A stretch of DNA of 64,000 bases from Trichoderma breve (taxonomy: Eukaryota; Ascomycota; Sordariomycetes; Hypocreales; Hypocreaceae), in NCBI RefSeq assembly GCF_028502605.1, contig NC_079237.1, positions 248,001-312,000 of the forward strand. Reading direction: 5' to 3'. The stretch's first letter is position 1, and each line of letters begins with the position of its first letter. This document shows positions 35,131-47,746 of this stretch, piece by piece. The notes under the pieces were generated by a model. It saw only the letters and a program-made list of their open reading frames with translations. It had not been told where the DNA came from and made no database searches. Position numbers and translations under genes: made by a program.

Positions 35131-35910
35131 TTAATTCTTTATTTTACTAAAAGCTGCCTCAACAGCTGTTGCCATGTCTCCCAAGGTTTCATACGTTGCC
35201 CCAATGTTGACCTTGTCCTTTACAGCCTCCAGGTCACCCATGCCCATACTACCACCTCCACGTGAGATCCAAACCCCAGAGCGAAAGCCCAGAGATGCGA
35301 CTGGGATGAGATCAAATGTGAGACTCTGGGCCGTATGGCAGATATCACTTTTCTCGATGCCGAAATCTTGGCGGGCATGTTCGACAAGATAGTTGAAGTT
35401 GTTTGGGTCTGGCTTATAGGTGCCAATATCCTCAGCGACATAGATGGCATCGAAATTGACCCCGTTTAAGCCATTCTTCAAAGTATTTCCAAAGGATACT
35501 TTATCAACATTGCTTAGCGCAATTAATTTATAGTATTTGCCCAGCTTCTGCATGGCTGCCACAGTGTCCGCGAAAGCTGGCCATTGCCCGATGGCTCCGC
35601 CAAATGCTTCCGCTTCCTCCCGGGTTACAGATATTCCTATATCTGCAGCAACATTTTCATATACTTTGCTCAGCAAGATTGAATATTTTTCGTCTGGATA
35701 CTGAACTTCCAGCTTATGTTCATGGATCGAATATTGTTTGAGTAGATGGGCTCGGAGATCAACCAGGCTTTTGTCCCACAGTGGATGGTCCTTGGGGAGT
35801 TTCCCCAGCAATGGAAGAAATTGTTGAAAGATTCCAGATTCCCAGTCAATTAGAGTTGCATATATGTCGAATGACAGGGCTTTGTACGATGTGAGGTCAA
35901 AAGAGGCCAT
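35131..35910 (-). CDS. HAD-superfamily (S)-2-haloacid dehalogenase-type hydrolase
   Basis: Intronless, 259 aa, cytosolic. Motif I FDIYATLID has the nucleophile Asp15, motif II is ALSNVD (Ser, then Asn), and motif III/IV has YKPDPNN with the conserved Lys. The cap domain lies between. The D-x-Y-x-T form of motif I is that of L-2-haloacid dehalogenases rather than of phosphatases (D-x-D). Fungal genomes hold many such proteins of unproven substrate. It may act on a 2-halo acid or be a related hydrolase. It is convergent with the upstream regulator. Confidence 0.9.
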   Translation of the reverse strand: MASFDLTSYKALSFDIYATLIDWESGIFQQFLPLLGKLPKDHPLWDKSLVDLRAHLLKQYSIHEHKLEVQYPDEKYSILLSKVYENVAADIGISVTREEAEAFGGAIGQWPAFADTVAAMQKLGKYYKLIALSNVDKVSFGNTLKNGLNGVNFDAIYVAEDIGTYKPDPNNFNYLVEHARQDFGIEKSDICHTAQSLTFDLIPVASLGFRSGVWISRGGGSMGMGDLEAVKDKVNIGATYETLGDMATAVEAAFSKIKN

Positions 35911-37715
35911 TTTGAGATGTTCTTCGAGGGCGCAAGAGTTTTTGGTCTCTCAGTGGAAAGAAGGCGGGATTCTCATGTCTATTATATAGAGAAAAATGCG
36001 GAGACCATCTACTAAGAATTATCTGTACTTTTCGATACTATATACTAATTCATACTGCTCCAAACTTCGTCGTAGGTAATTCTGGACGGCTTACGAGGTG
36101 CAGATAAGTTATTCACAGACTTATCGTCTACGGATCTAGACAACAATACTCCGTCCTTGGCATATTCTTCCGGTTAGACTGTCTTGGTGTAATCTAGAAA
36201 GTGGAGGCCAGAATCCTCTCTCCAACAAAAAGGGCAGCCTACGACGAGATCCAGTCCAAATATGCCGGACGCTAATGCACAACCACCCCCGCTTTCTGTG
36301 TTATTAGTCGTAGTCTCCCAGCACGGTATGTATGTATAATGTCATACAGTGTGGTGGATTTGGTCTATATGTACTTGCGAGGCAGCCTCAGCGGATATCC
36401 CTCTTGGTTGTAGTAGGAATCGTTACCCAGAGAGGATATCCGAGTATAAATCCTTATAGTCAATACTCTGTAAAATTATCCCAATCAGCATGGCATGAGT
36501 CAGCAGCTAATACGCCAAGTTCTATATCTCCACTTTAAAAGATTCCAAGGCTGAAGTATGAGTAGACCAAGACGCATATTTGCCCATGGAATAGTCAGCA
36601 GCGTCGTTCAATTCATCTCTACGAAGTAAGTCTCTATAATCATAGAGCATCTAACATAGCTACAAGCCAGATTGGTACACATCACATTTCTGTTAGTCAT
36701 GTAGCAAGAGCCAAAAGCGCAGCGCAGTGGTGCTGGTCTATGTGCCTATATGATTCAGGTTAATCTACGTGTAACGTGGGACAGCTTTGATTCACCCTTG
36801 ATGGTAAACCAATAGAAGCAGAGGTGCCGATTTTGGAATTGGCCAGAAGCCAACCTCCGGCAATCAGATAACCTAGGTGTGGCAAGTGTGTCTAATAAGT
36901 GAACTATTATCGGCAGAATCCGATGAAGGATCCAGTAAAGAATGCTCGAAGAAGTGAGCAAGCCACGTGGAATGAAATTGACAGGTAATATGCCTAAATC
37001 AACGTCATAGGAGCCCTGGTGGGCGCGGTCAGAGTTATCCTCTTTCCGCGCAACGAAATGGTCGACCCATCATTATGCCCGAAGGAATTGCGAACCGCCT
37101 GCCAACTGATACTTTTAAGCTAAATTTGACTAAAATATGCTGATAAGATGCAGAAGTGACCATTAGGCCTCCATTTCCATGATTAACTCTATATAAATTG
37201 GCAACTATGCCCGCGTTTTCTACCCCGCATGAAGCATCACAGTTTGGGCGACTAGGGCGATATCTCTTTGGTCATTGTTACGGAACATCCAGTTGATGCC
37301 AAAGATCAATTCGACTTGGTCTTTTAGAGAAGGTGGTCAACATAAACCGGGCAAAGAAAGGGGATTAATAATTCAACATTCTCGTAAAATGAATCGTTGA
37401 CGTAAGTTCATCTTTTAAAGAGGCTCAATTGCAACGTTCACGGTCAGGAGAGCGTTTGAAGAAAGTTCTTGCGTCACTCATGCTCATGATGCTGTGTGGT
37501 TCCGAACTTTCCTATTGGGTTCTCTACGAACTAAAAACTTAGTGGAATTCTGTGCGGGGAGAGAAGCTCTGTCTATATATCGGGTACCTGAAGGGTATAT
37601 AATGGTGGCCTTTTCCCTCGACATTACCATGAAGCACTCGAGCTACATATTCTGATTCAAATTCCTTGCATTCAATAAACCAATTCAGACCCGTCTTTTC
37701 ATCGAATATCCAATC
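35911..37715. other. Intergenic stretch
   Basis: About 1.8 kb without a supported gene, between two divergent genes. The right 150 bases form the SDR promoter, with TATATAA at 37596-37602. Confidence 0.5.
37596..37602 (+). promoter_or_regulatory. TATA box of SDR gene
   Basis: TATATAA 114 bases before the ATG at 37716. Confidence 0.5.
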
Positions 37716-38753
37716 ATGTCACACCTGGACGTCGAACCTTCTATTCCCGTTGGCTCTACTGTTGTAGTGTCGGGGGCAAACGGAAACATAGCGAGCCACA
37801 TCGTGGACCAACTGATCAAAGCGGGCTACATCGTTCGTGGCACCGTTCGTGACGTGAAAAAGAACAGCTGGCTAATTGATCACTTCTCCAATATCTATGG
37901 CCCCGGAAAAATTGAGCTGGTTGAAGTACCAGATATGTCAGCCAGCGGTGGTTTTGACGAAGCTGTCAAGGGTGCCTCTGGGTTTATTCACACAGCCACG
38001 CCAGTGATGGAGAATGCAGATCCCAATGCTGCGATACCGGTTGTTATTCAAGGGACTGTAGGCGCTCTCCAGTCTGCTGCTAAAGAACCTAAAATGAAGC
38101 GCTTCATTCTCACTTCCTCATCCGGAGCCTGCACGGCTCCAAAGCCAGGAAAAGTATTTACAATCGACTCTAATACTTGGAACGAAGAGGCCATATCTGC
38201 AGCGTGGGCGCCACCACCATATGAAGGGTTTGAACGCCTCCTAGACGTCTACTATGCCAGTAAGACTCAAGGAGAAAAAGAGGCATGGAAATGGGTTCGC
38301 GAAAACAACCCAAAATTTGTTCTCAACACTGTCTTACCGAACGCCAACTTCGGTCCTGTTGTCGACAAACACCACCAGAAATATCACAGTACCTTGGGCT
38401 GGATCCGTGCCCTCTGGAATGGATTTGATGGTGAAGAAGGCGTGCGAAGCCAGCCACCACAGTACTACATCAATATTGTGGACGACGCCATTGTTCATGT
38501 TGCAGCGCTGTTGTACAAGGACGTGAACAACGAGCGGCTCTTTACCTTCGCATATCCATATAACTGGAATGACATTTTGGCCGCCTTTAGGAAGCTCTAT
38601 CCAAGCAAGAAATTTATAGACGACATTCCGAATCTGCAGCGCGATCTAAGCGTCGTGACCAATGGGCGGGCAGAAGACCTGCTTAAGCGGTTTGCTGGAC
38701 ATGGTTGGACCAATCTTGAAGAAACTATTAAAAGTACTGTAGCAGACTATTAA
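37716..38753 (+). CDS. Extended SDR, NAD(P)-dependent aldehyde/ketone reductase
   Basis: Intronless, 345 aa. It belongs to the extended short-chain dehydrogenase family that includes dihydroflavonol-4-reductase-like and Gre2-like aldehyde/ketone reductases. Residues 19-26 (SGANGNIA) form the Rossmann G-x-x-G-x-x-A loop; RGTVRD is the NADP-favouring turn; TSSSGA and YYASKTQGEK hold the catalytic Ser and the Tyr/Lys pair. It likely reduces an aldehyde or ketone in the cytosol. It is convergent with a flavin monooxygenase gene 312 bases away, which would fit a small oxidation/reduction pathway, but no substrate can be inferred. Confidence 0.9.
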   Translation: MSHLDVEPSIPVGSTVVVSGANGNIASHIVDQLIKAGYIVRGTVRDVKKNSWLIDHFSNIYGPGKIELVEVPDMSASGGFDEAVKGASGFIHTATPVMENADPNAAIPVVIQGTVGALQSAAKEPKMKRFILTSSSGACTAPKPGKVFTIDSNTWNEEAISAAWAPPPYEGFERLLDVYYASKTQGEKEAWKWVRENNPKFVLNTVLPNANFGPVVDKHHQKYHSTLGWIRALWNGFDGEEGVRSQPPQYYINIVDDAIVHVAALLYKDVNNERLFTFAYPYNWNDILAAFRKLYPSKKFIDDIPNLQRDLSVVTNGRAEDLLKRFAGHGWTNLEETIKSTVADY

Positions 38754-39065
38754 ATCATCAAATACCGAAACGTTATTCTCTTACTCTACTGTCATCTGTA
38801 AAGATAGCGATCTCAAACATTAAGGCGAGCAACCTGCTGTGAAGAAACAGTATGGTCGGATTCGCTTGAGCAGGATATGAACAAGCAGCGTGACTGCAAA
38901 ATAACGTGGTATCGATTGTCGATATTCCACTTAGCAATACGACTTCTTTGTATACCTTTCTACCCATTTTCTTAATGGCCAACTCCGGTTATGTAGATCT
39001 TTAGACCAAAAGAGAGTTGGTCCGACTTCTCTAATCCAAGTACATGATGTGCGTAATTAATAGCT
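38754..39065. other. Convergent intergenic stretch
   Basis: 312 bases between convergent stop codons. Nothing else is seen. Confidence 0.4.
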
Positions 39066-40717
39066 TTAGAGCCGCGCTTTCTCGAAGTTGACTTCTTTGG
39101 TAGCGCTCAATTCTTTTTGAGCCTTTTCATTTAGTCGTTTCCACATGGCCTTTCGTCGTTCATGTCCATCGAGAAAGGCTCTTACCCATTCTCTCTGAAA
39201 CTTTGGAAGCTTACGCCCTTTCCCTTCCTCTCCTTCTCCAGCTAACTCTCTTAGTGTTTCAAAATAGTCTTCGAAGTCAGGGAATATCAGTGTGAACTTG
39301 ACGCCATCTCCGCGCACTTTGATCCTCTCGGTTTCCCATCTTCGCATCTTCTCAATTGGTGGTAGCGTAGCTCGTCCTGCGAGGAGTCGTGCTGCTAGAA
39401 CTGCTTGCCATTCGAATACTTTAAATGTCAAACCCGCTGCGACGGCTCCGACGAAAAGCAAGGTTGGGTCATTTTGCCAAACAACATGCTGGTATAGATC
39501 TGGCACCCGATTATTGCGGACCGGAACATCGGGGAGGAAAGGCATAGACCAGCTGTAGCCTGTGCTGAAAACGATGTAATCCACATTGGCAATCGAGTTT
39601 CCATCCACCAAATGAACAGTTCTGCCTTCGACTCGAGCAATTGACGGATAGTTCCTTATTTTGGGATGATTAAAAGCCTCTCCTCCAAAATATCCATTGA
39701 TGGTGTGTCCAATCGTGATAGCGTGTACCGGGGCTTGTGCCGTATTGACAAGATCGAAGGCGATATCAGCTCCAGAGACGGATGCTCCGACGACAACGAC
39801 GCGCTGGAGAGAAAGCTTTAGACTCTCTTTCGACGATAATTCTACTCTTGGATAGCTTATGACTTACCTTGCCTATAAAGGGCTCCCGGCCGCGAAAGTG
39901 TTTACTATGGATTACACTCCCGGGCCTTGCCTTCTCGAATGCCTCCAATCCTTCAATGGGAGGAATATAGGGTACCCAGAAATGCCCGCTCGCGACAACG
40001 ACGGCATCAAACCATTCTACCCACCAGTAATCGCTGCGTTGCCCACTCTTGCGCAATACAACTTTCCACTCTGTACCAATCTTTTCTACTTTCTCCACGG
40101 TGGTGTTGTAAGAAACGAAATCACGATAGCCCCTTCTATCAACAAGACTTTGAACATATCTCTGAATGACATCCCACTTTCTAAATGGAGTATCTGGTCC
40201 GTGATTAGATATTGAGAGCTCACTACGCTCCTCTGGAATTGGCTCTTGACTAAATTCCATAGGCAGATGGTCAATGTTAGTCTCAAGATACGGATAGACT
40301 GATGACTCTGAAAACCGAGGCTGGCTTGATATCTGCGTTTGGGCTGGGAGTGTCTTTGGAATAGTCAATGGAGTATCTGCTGTACGGCTTGCCAACGCAC
40401 TGAAGTTGGACAGCGTAGGAGGCCGTGTTGCATCATCTATCCTAACATGAAGTTAACATTTATAAATAATAATCTTTTCCGCCTATCTGAAAACTTCACC
40501 CTGTTGGGGGTTGCATTTTCTCTAGGGGGAAACAACTATATTTGCTGAGAGACAGATAACTATTATTAACGTACCAGCATCCTCCAGCACGTTCTCGGCG
40601 TTCGAAGACACGAATGATATCGAATGCCTTCTCCTGAGCCAGGGCATCAATGGCAATAGCACCTGCTGGCCCGGCGCCAATGACGGCCACTCGTCGCACT
40701 GGAACACTGCCCGTCAT
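39066..40717 (-). CDS. Flavin-containing monooxygenase (FMO-like)
   Basis: NADPH- and FAD-dependent monooxygenase, 484 aa. Exons 40717-40575, 40441-39868 and 39803-39066 keep frame. The N-terminal FAD loop is GAGPAG at residues 14-19. The FMO fingerprint region reads PGSVIHSKHFRG (F-x-G-x-x-x-H-S type). The second Rossmann loop GASVSGADIA begins exon 3 and binds NADPH. FSTGYSWSMPFL is the usual ATG-containing segment near the end (TGY here). It oxidises nitrogen- or sulfur-containing small molecules, or acts as a Baeyer-Villiger enzyme. It lies between a reductase and a small-molecule transporter. Confidence 0.9.
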
Positions 40718-41734
40718 TATAGCTAGAGGTGATTTACCAAGTTGGAGACTGTAGGATTTTGCATCTAGATCTCAATTTAAAAAGAATGAAAAATGACAAG
40801 TCTTCAACTGCCACACAGCGAAGAAGCTGGGGTAATTGATGATTTAGATTCCACGGTGGATTATGGCATGTAATAAAGTTAATAACATTTTCGGTTATCT
40901 CCAACCTGCCGCATATGCCGCACGCGCCGCAATGAGTCTAATTACTGAACCAACTGATTCCAGGGCCTAGATTTGCTTGTTTTGCTTGTTGCGCGGGTCG
41001 ATCTGCCGGCATTGCGCAAATGGTGGGTTCCATCACGCAATCTGATAGCCTCTTAGCTGGAGCTCACTAGTGCTCGGCATTGAGATGCAACGATCAACAG
41101 AGAGATGCTCCCCCACGAGACAGGCTTGGTACGAATTTTTTGGTAGTAGGAATTCTGCTAACCAGGACAAGCAGATGAATATAAACAAAACAATAAATAG
41201 TATATGCATCGGCTGACCCAGTAATTGCCTACCGAAGAAATTGCCTTTCTTTATCATGGAGGGGTGGAAAACCTTATCACAGATGAGGCTGACAAGAGAG
41301 TCTTCAGATATCCAGACTGAATGGCTTCACCATTTACTAAACTATGACAAATGTAATAAAGAACATCTAGATGGTCTTGAGTGCCATCCCGAAGATGTTT
41401 CGCCAGCCCACCATTATCCTAAAGGTCACTAGTGAGATCTCCATCATCACACCTTGGCCATCTAGAGAGAATCGGGTATATCTTCTAGCACGCCATATTT
41501 GGCGATTACACAAAGAGACGCTACGCCGTTATTGGTGACGATTGAATATTGGATGCTCAGTGTCATGGCCTTGGAACTATGTTCGCCTTTTTAACTATGT
41601 ATGTTCTTAAATAGATGCGAGATCATCATGCATATGCTCGTACCTACATGTGTTTGCCCCCATGGTAGCATTCTACCTAGCTACTTTATGTAACATCGCT
41701 TTTCTGCAGTCGTTTGTAAACCGTGGCAGCGAAA
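40718..41734. other. Intergenic stretch
   Basis: About 1 kb between divergent genes (monooxygenase and ACS transporter). No supported gene; likely holds both promoters. Confidence 0.5.
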
Positions 41735-43622
41735 ATGAGTGAAAAACGAGAAGAGAAGCAGCAAGGCAGCTTCGCAAACAATACGCTACAAGAAGATTCC
41801 GATGTTTCGCTTAGAGGAGAAGACCAGCCAGAATGGAACTTGGCTGAAGAGCTGAGAGTCCGTACAAAGTACATCGAATATATCCTCCCTTGGGTGATTT
41901 GAAGGACCTTCTAACTTTGTACAAGAGTAGACATGACCGTGTTGCCACTTCTTTTCCTCGGCTTGCTGGTTTTCCAACTTGATCGCATGAACATTGCAAG
42001 CGCCTTGACGGGAGGCTTTGCAACAGATATCCATGTCACTCAGTCTACAATTAACTTGGGAAATCAGCTTATGTTCATGGGTCAGTTTATACTCTTTATT
42101 TTTTCAAAGCCTTTTATTAAATTATAAAGCTATTGTCATTTTTGAGATTCCATGCAACATGGCACTCCAGCGCGTCGGCCCACGCAAGTGGATATCTGCC
42201 CAAGTATTTGCATTTGGTTTCATCGCAATCATGCAAGTATTTATCAAGAATCGAGGAGGATTTCTCGCTACTCGCCTTCTTCTCGGATTTGCTGAAGCCG
42301 GCTACATTCCTGGAGCATGTTATACCTTATCGACCTGGTACAACAGGCGAGAGCTGGCGAAAAGAGTAGCTATCTTCTTCTTCGGCATGTTTGGGGGTAA
42401 CGCAATCAGCCCCCTACTGGCTTCAGGTATATTGCTGCTGGATGGCCACCGGGGCCTCCGAGGATGGCAATGGCTCTTTCTACGTAAGACAAATGGAAAC
42501 TCTTCTGATCTCGGCGTCTCTTTTATCCATTCTATGCGTTGCTTGATAACTGATGCCAGCGTTTAGTCGAGGGCCTTTTTACAATCTGTGTTTCCATAGT
42601 CCTCTTGGTTTTCCTTCCAGGGTCGCCCTCTCATCCAAAGCCTCTATTAAGCTCGGGATTAATAAGATTCTCAGAGTCTGAATCAAAGATATTGCTAAAG
42701 CGCCTTGAAAAGGATGGCGAAGAGGATCGAAGCGGACAGGGTCTCAAAAAGATTCCTCTCTCAGTTGTGTGGAGCACAGTATCTCACTACCGCCGGTGGC
42801 CACATTTCGTCTCAACTTTCGTTGTCTTCTCAACTTGGAGTCCTTTGACCACATATACGCCATCAATCATCATGTAAGTCCTTGTCACTGAATGGCGTTA
42901 AATTCTTGTTCTTATTCTGACTCGCGGTATATCTTATCAGGTCATTAGGTTTTGACAGAACAAGGGCAAATGCTTTGGCTGCAGTCGGCGCATTTCTTGC
43001 CCTTGCCGTTGTCTTCATGTTTGCATTTATAAGCGACCGCACCAATCAGCGAGGTGCTTCTGTGATTGCAGCCCAGACATGCTACTTAATCACATTGATT
43101 GTAGCTCGCTCACTTCAGCCTCATGTGGGCAAGTGGTCGCGATGGGGTTTGTGGACGGCTGTTAACAGCTTCGCCGTTGGCTACCATCCTGTTCACAATT
43201 CGTGGGTTCAGCTCAACTGCAACGACCCCAGAGAGAGGAGCATTAGCATTGCGTAAGTTTTTCACGTCATGTCCTTCCAATGAGACACTTGTTGATGTTG
43301 ATATACTACAGCATGTGGGTCATGTCTGCTATTAGTGGTCTTATGGCCGGAGCGCAATACTTTCAAGCAGATGATAAGCCGCTGTGAGTTGAATCATTGT
43401 GAAGACAGAATGGCCTTTTTTGGCGCAAATACAGTGAGAGATAAGCTAACTGTAACACGTCCCAGCTATTCAAAGGGCTTGCGCATCATGATCATTATGG
43501 TCTCAATAGGAATCGCCAGTGCCATAGTGCAGCTTGTTGTCTACATACGACACAACCAAAGAGTTGCTGAAGGAAAGAGTCAGCGCGAGGCGGGATTAAG
43601 CCCCAGAGTATATGTACCATGA
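41735..43622 (+). CDS. MFS transporter, anion:cation symporter (Dal5/Tna1-like)
   Basis: Uptake transporter for a small organic anion or vitamin, 496 aa. Seven exons: 41735-41868, 41926-42080, 42130-42483, 42567-42873, 42941-43252, 43312-43383 and 43466-43622. All six junctions keep frame; two acceptors end in AAG. After a hydrophilic N-terminus come VLPLLFLGLLVFQLDRMNI (the D-R-x-N mark of the ACS family), IVIFEIPCNMALQRVGPRKW and GFAEAGYIPGACYTLSTWY. The family moves allantoate, nicotinate, pantothenate and similar acids. In this place it may import the substrate of the neighbouring oxidoreductases (inference). Confidence 0.88.
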
Positions 43623-44256
43623 AGCGACCCGACGCTGCACAAGACCCAATAGGAAGCATTCAGAAAATGTATCGGCGTATTGCCTCCTCTTTCATCCTTC
43701 AGTCAACTCAACGTTTGGTCTCCAGCGTTGAAAGTCACTTCCAGTAAATGCAGCAGCCTTGCGTCCATTGGGGCGATATATTGGCTAATTGTGTTGTTAT
43801 CGGTCGCCTTTTAGCCAGCCGCGAGCCCCATGTGAATATCCATCATCTTTGTCATAGAAATGCACACTGAACGGTACTAATGCCGTCGAAAAGCGGTAAG
43901 ATGCGCGGCACTTCTTGTTCTTTAGATGAAAAACTCCATTTATCGCGTTTACACGAATCATGATGCCGGTACTTTATTGGTTGATGGATCCACATTGTCT
44001 TCTCACGCCATTTTCAAAAAGAATGAGCATTCTGCAAATTTATATGTTGAAAGCCCAAGAATAAGGCATTTGTTCCTTGATTATGTTCATTATGTTCCCT
44101 GTATCTGAAGCGCATGTCGCTTTGTCCTGCTAAAATGGCCCCATATTGTAGATAGAACACGGCACTTAAATAGAAGATCAACCCCCTCACACGAGATCCA
44201 AATTGTATGCATTTTACTCAACAGAAATCCAAGCTGCTGCAAAATAGCACAGTACC
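43623..44256. other. Intergenic stretch
   Basis: About 630 bases with no supported gene, between co-directional transporter genes. Confidence 0.4.
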
Positions 44257-45858
44257 ATGGCTGATATAGAGGCTGACGTCGCCAAAAATGGCTCCGAGGA
44301 GCACGTTACCCCTCTGTCGACCCAGAAGCCGCAATGGTACCGCAGTACGCTATTCAACGCATGTGTCATTGGAGGCGTTGGTTTTCTAGCTCCAGGTCTC
44401 TGGAATGCCATGAATTCTCTAGGTACGCATTTATACCACTCTAATTCTCTTTTTGGTGTTGTGTTTTGGTACCCGTTGGATCCACCCTTCGTGATCCAAC
44501 TCGGAGGAAAACCCACCCCACGGACAACCCTCATCTAATGCTTCACCTCAATAGGCGCTGGAGGAGCTGAATCACCATATCTAATTAACGGGGGGAACAG
44601 CCTTGTCTTCGGATTAATGGGCTTCTTTTGTCTGTTTGGGGGGCCAATTGCCAATACAATCGGACTCTCATATACCCTCTTACTCGGCGCCATCGGCTAC
44701 CCTCTTTATTCGGCTGCACTCTATACTAACAACCGTTTTGGCAATGAATGGTTTGTCTTCGTCGGTGCCGTCGCCTGTGGTATATCTGCCGGTCTCTTTT
44801 GGGCGAGCGAGGGAGCCATCGCTCTTGGATACCCAGAGCCTACCAAGCGTGCCAGATATCTCAACATCTGGGTATGGTTTAGAACCCTTGGACCAATTGT
44901 TGGTGGCGCGATTGTGCTGGGTCTGAATGTGAAGACCTCGCACAAGGGAAAGGTCGGCTATGTTACCTACATTGTCTTCATCGTCTTGCAGTGCCTAGCG
45001 GCTCCCCTTGCCTTGGCTCTGTCGCCGCCGGAGAAGGTCCAGAGAAGTGATGGGTCCCGAGTTATCGTCATGGGAGAAAAGTCTATAATCGCCGAGTTCA
45101 AGGCTTTGTATAACACCTCCAAAAAGCGCAATGTCCTTCTCCTCCTTCCCATATTCTGGGCTGCCTATTTCAACCAGTACAGCGGCAACTTTCAAGCATA
45201 TTATTTTAGTTTGAGAGGAAGGGCGCTCATAGGGTTTGTCAGCAACTTCGCGACGCTCTTTTCTTCACAGATTCTCAGTCTGTGGCTTGACTGGTCTCGT
45301 TTCTCTGTTAGAAAGCGATTGGAATATGGGTACTATTATGTCGTTGCTACTCATATTCTCTCCTGGGTCTATGGCTGGGTAGTATCGGAACAATACACGT
45401 CCAACCCCCCCTTGTTGGACTGGAGTACCCCTGGCTTTGTCAAAGGCTTCTTTGTTCTCTTCCTGTGGAGCTTTTCACAGCAGGCGGCCCAGAGCTGGCT
45501 ATACTATCTTGTAGCTACCATGACAGATAACGTTTCGGAGCTCACTCGATTGACAGGTATTTTGCGTGGCCAGGAGAGCTTTGCCCAGGCTGTGTCTTAT
45601 GGTCTCAATACGAAGAACTGGTACGGGGGACGAGTGCCGCTGGCTGTAAACACAATTCTTCTTGGTAAGTCAAGCTAAATGATGTCTGAACTTGAGGAAA
45701 GCACAACGAATTTCTAACTTGGCACTTTGAATGTAGGATTGGCCGTTGTTCCCACTTATCTTGTCGTTCGTAGTCACAATCCTGACGAGACTGATGCCGA
45801 TCGAGCAGGGAAGTCGCCACAAGCAAGCGATGAACTACTGGAAACAGAGAAACAATAG
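44257..45858 (+). CDS. UNC93-like (DUF895) membrane protein
   Basis: Multi-pass membrane protein of 465 aa from exons 44257-44422, 44555-45664 and 45737-45858, all in frame. It shows the UNC-93/DUF895 fold, a distant MFS branch. The N-terminus has QKPQWYRSTLFN, then GGVGFLAPGLWNAM. Later come WASEGAIALGYPEPTKRARY (the conserved loop of this family) and FWAAYFNQYSGNFQAYYFSL. About 11-12 hydrophobic segments are visible. Fungal members are common and mostly uncharacterised; transport is presumed. It follows the ACS transporter in the same direction. Confidence 0.88.
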
Positions 45859-47746
45859 GCCGGTATAGATATCGAGATCTGTATGTTAGAAAACGGGATG
45901 GCCAAAAATCGAAGGGAGAGTGGCATGAAAAAATGAGAAGAGAGCTCAGACCTTTCACAGTCAGCATTCATCCATCTATAGTACGCTATTCAAGGTCTTC
46001 TGATCTTTAATGAGATACCCACTTAAAGCTATAATGTATTCTTGATATTTGCATCATGCAGCGTAATAAAGCGCATTAAAATTTCTCCAAATCGACCAAC
46101 TCTAATTGAGATGACGAAGTATGCAGAATGTATAGCGCACCGATACACAAAGAGGTGCATAACACCTGTCGATCGTCGAAGCGTACTCTACATTTGATTC
46201 ATTGGCAATTCGATATAAATTATTCCAACATGACTATGCAGACAAGCAAAGGTCAGAAAAAGCGAAACGGCAAAGTGAATGCGTACATACATCCAGTAAT
46301 TTGAGCACCGGCTTAGTACTCAACTCATCGAGGAGTGCTTTTGTAGGGGAATGCCAATTTAGCTAACACCTGGATTTTAATACATATATAAAGTAGTAGT
46401 TACTAAATAAATATAGACATAATAGCAACTACTAGAGAAATGTATATATAGTAGCAGTTACTGGAGAAATATATATATAGTAGCACTCACTAGAGAAATG
46501 TAGATATAGTAGGTATGCCCTTTGTACGTGTATGGTTCAACTTGTGTGTGCTCGAAATCGTCTCGGTCTCGGTTTTCTGTCCTCCGCTTGGCGGAGTTAT
46601 CATATGTAATGATTCTTCATGGGGGATGTGTATCAAAACGTACTTATATAAATTCTAGACCCCGTGGCGTGTTGTGTAAAAGATTGGATCTCTGTAGTCA
46701 AGTGGGAAGTAGAAGTGCAATGAATAAATGAATAGTTTGTAGGACAACCAGCCCTCCAAAAGCGATACAAGTATAGGGTATTGATTCGTTCAATTTTGCT
46801 TCCAGCCCGCGCCCATCAACGATCCAAGCCATCCATCCGGCCAATCCGCTAACTGCCAAGCTCCCTCCAGTATAGCAGCGTCAGCTGGTGGAGCGCGTCA
46901 TATGCGGTGAGATCTAGTGGGGTATTAGTGTTATAATATCGCTAAATGTGTATGCGCTTGCTAATTAACTGACTTTTTGAAGGCCTCAAGCCGGCAGTTA
47001 ATAATGGAGATGAAGGAGACCGACTTAGCAAAAGAAAGGCTTGCTATTACCTCAGGTTACTGGAAAAGTCCTGCTGGTACTTGAGGCCGCTAAAAAAAAG
47101 ATACAGAAGAGTATGCAAACAGACATAAGCGAAAAATATATTTCTCATACCTAGGTAGTAGTAAATACTATAAAAAATACATCTAGTCTACAACCTTGAC
47201 AATATCTATAGTCTAGCAACATCTGCAAACCTAAGGGCCATGTTCCACCTGATAGGCTTAACCAATTCTCCTTGAGTTGCTCATCAAATCATTACCACAG
47301 AGTAAAGAAGCTAGTGAGCAAGAGAAGCGCGATGCCGTATCGACTGATCGTAGAACGCTGACGCTTGGCAACTTGAAAAGGGAGGTAACAGAAAAGCCCA
47401 CATACACGAATCAACCATTAAACTGCCAGATCGAGTCTATGTAATTGAAACAGTAGGCACCATCATCCCTAATCTCCAAAAGGAAGCTGTTAACTAAGCC
47501 AAGCATCATACGAAGGCAGATCTCTGCCATTTCAGCCGTCTTACACTAGTATTATTTGTCTTGTTTGTCTTGCACCGAATATAACCCCTTATGCTATTGA
47601 CCGGAGTTCCGAGACACCATGTGCCACTTTTAGTCTGTAAAAGACCGATGATGCGATATATTAAGGCCGTTTCCCCTCGTTATTGATGCGGGCACTTGCA
47701 CAGATAACCATTATACATTTCCACAGCAGGCAGAAGAACCAACAAA
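45859..47746. other. Intergenic stretch with minisatellite
   Basis: About 1.9 kb without a supported gene. It holds a 29-bp minisatellite at 46391-46506 and AT-rich DNA; the right end is the GH27-like promoter. Confidence 0.5.
46391..46506. repeat. 29-bp minisatellite, four units
   Basis: Four contiguous 29-base units begin at 46391, 46420, 46449 and 46478. Each has the plan TAGTAGCANTTACTRGAGAA followed by ATATATATA-like bases. The last three are close; the first is more diverged. A fifth unit begins at 46507 and breaks off. Confidence 0.8.

Noticed and set aside
38254..38526. Open frames inside the SDR, DUF2264 and glycosidase genes in other phases
   Set aside because: Shadows of the real reading frames.
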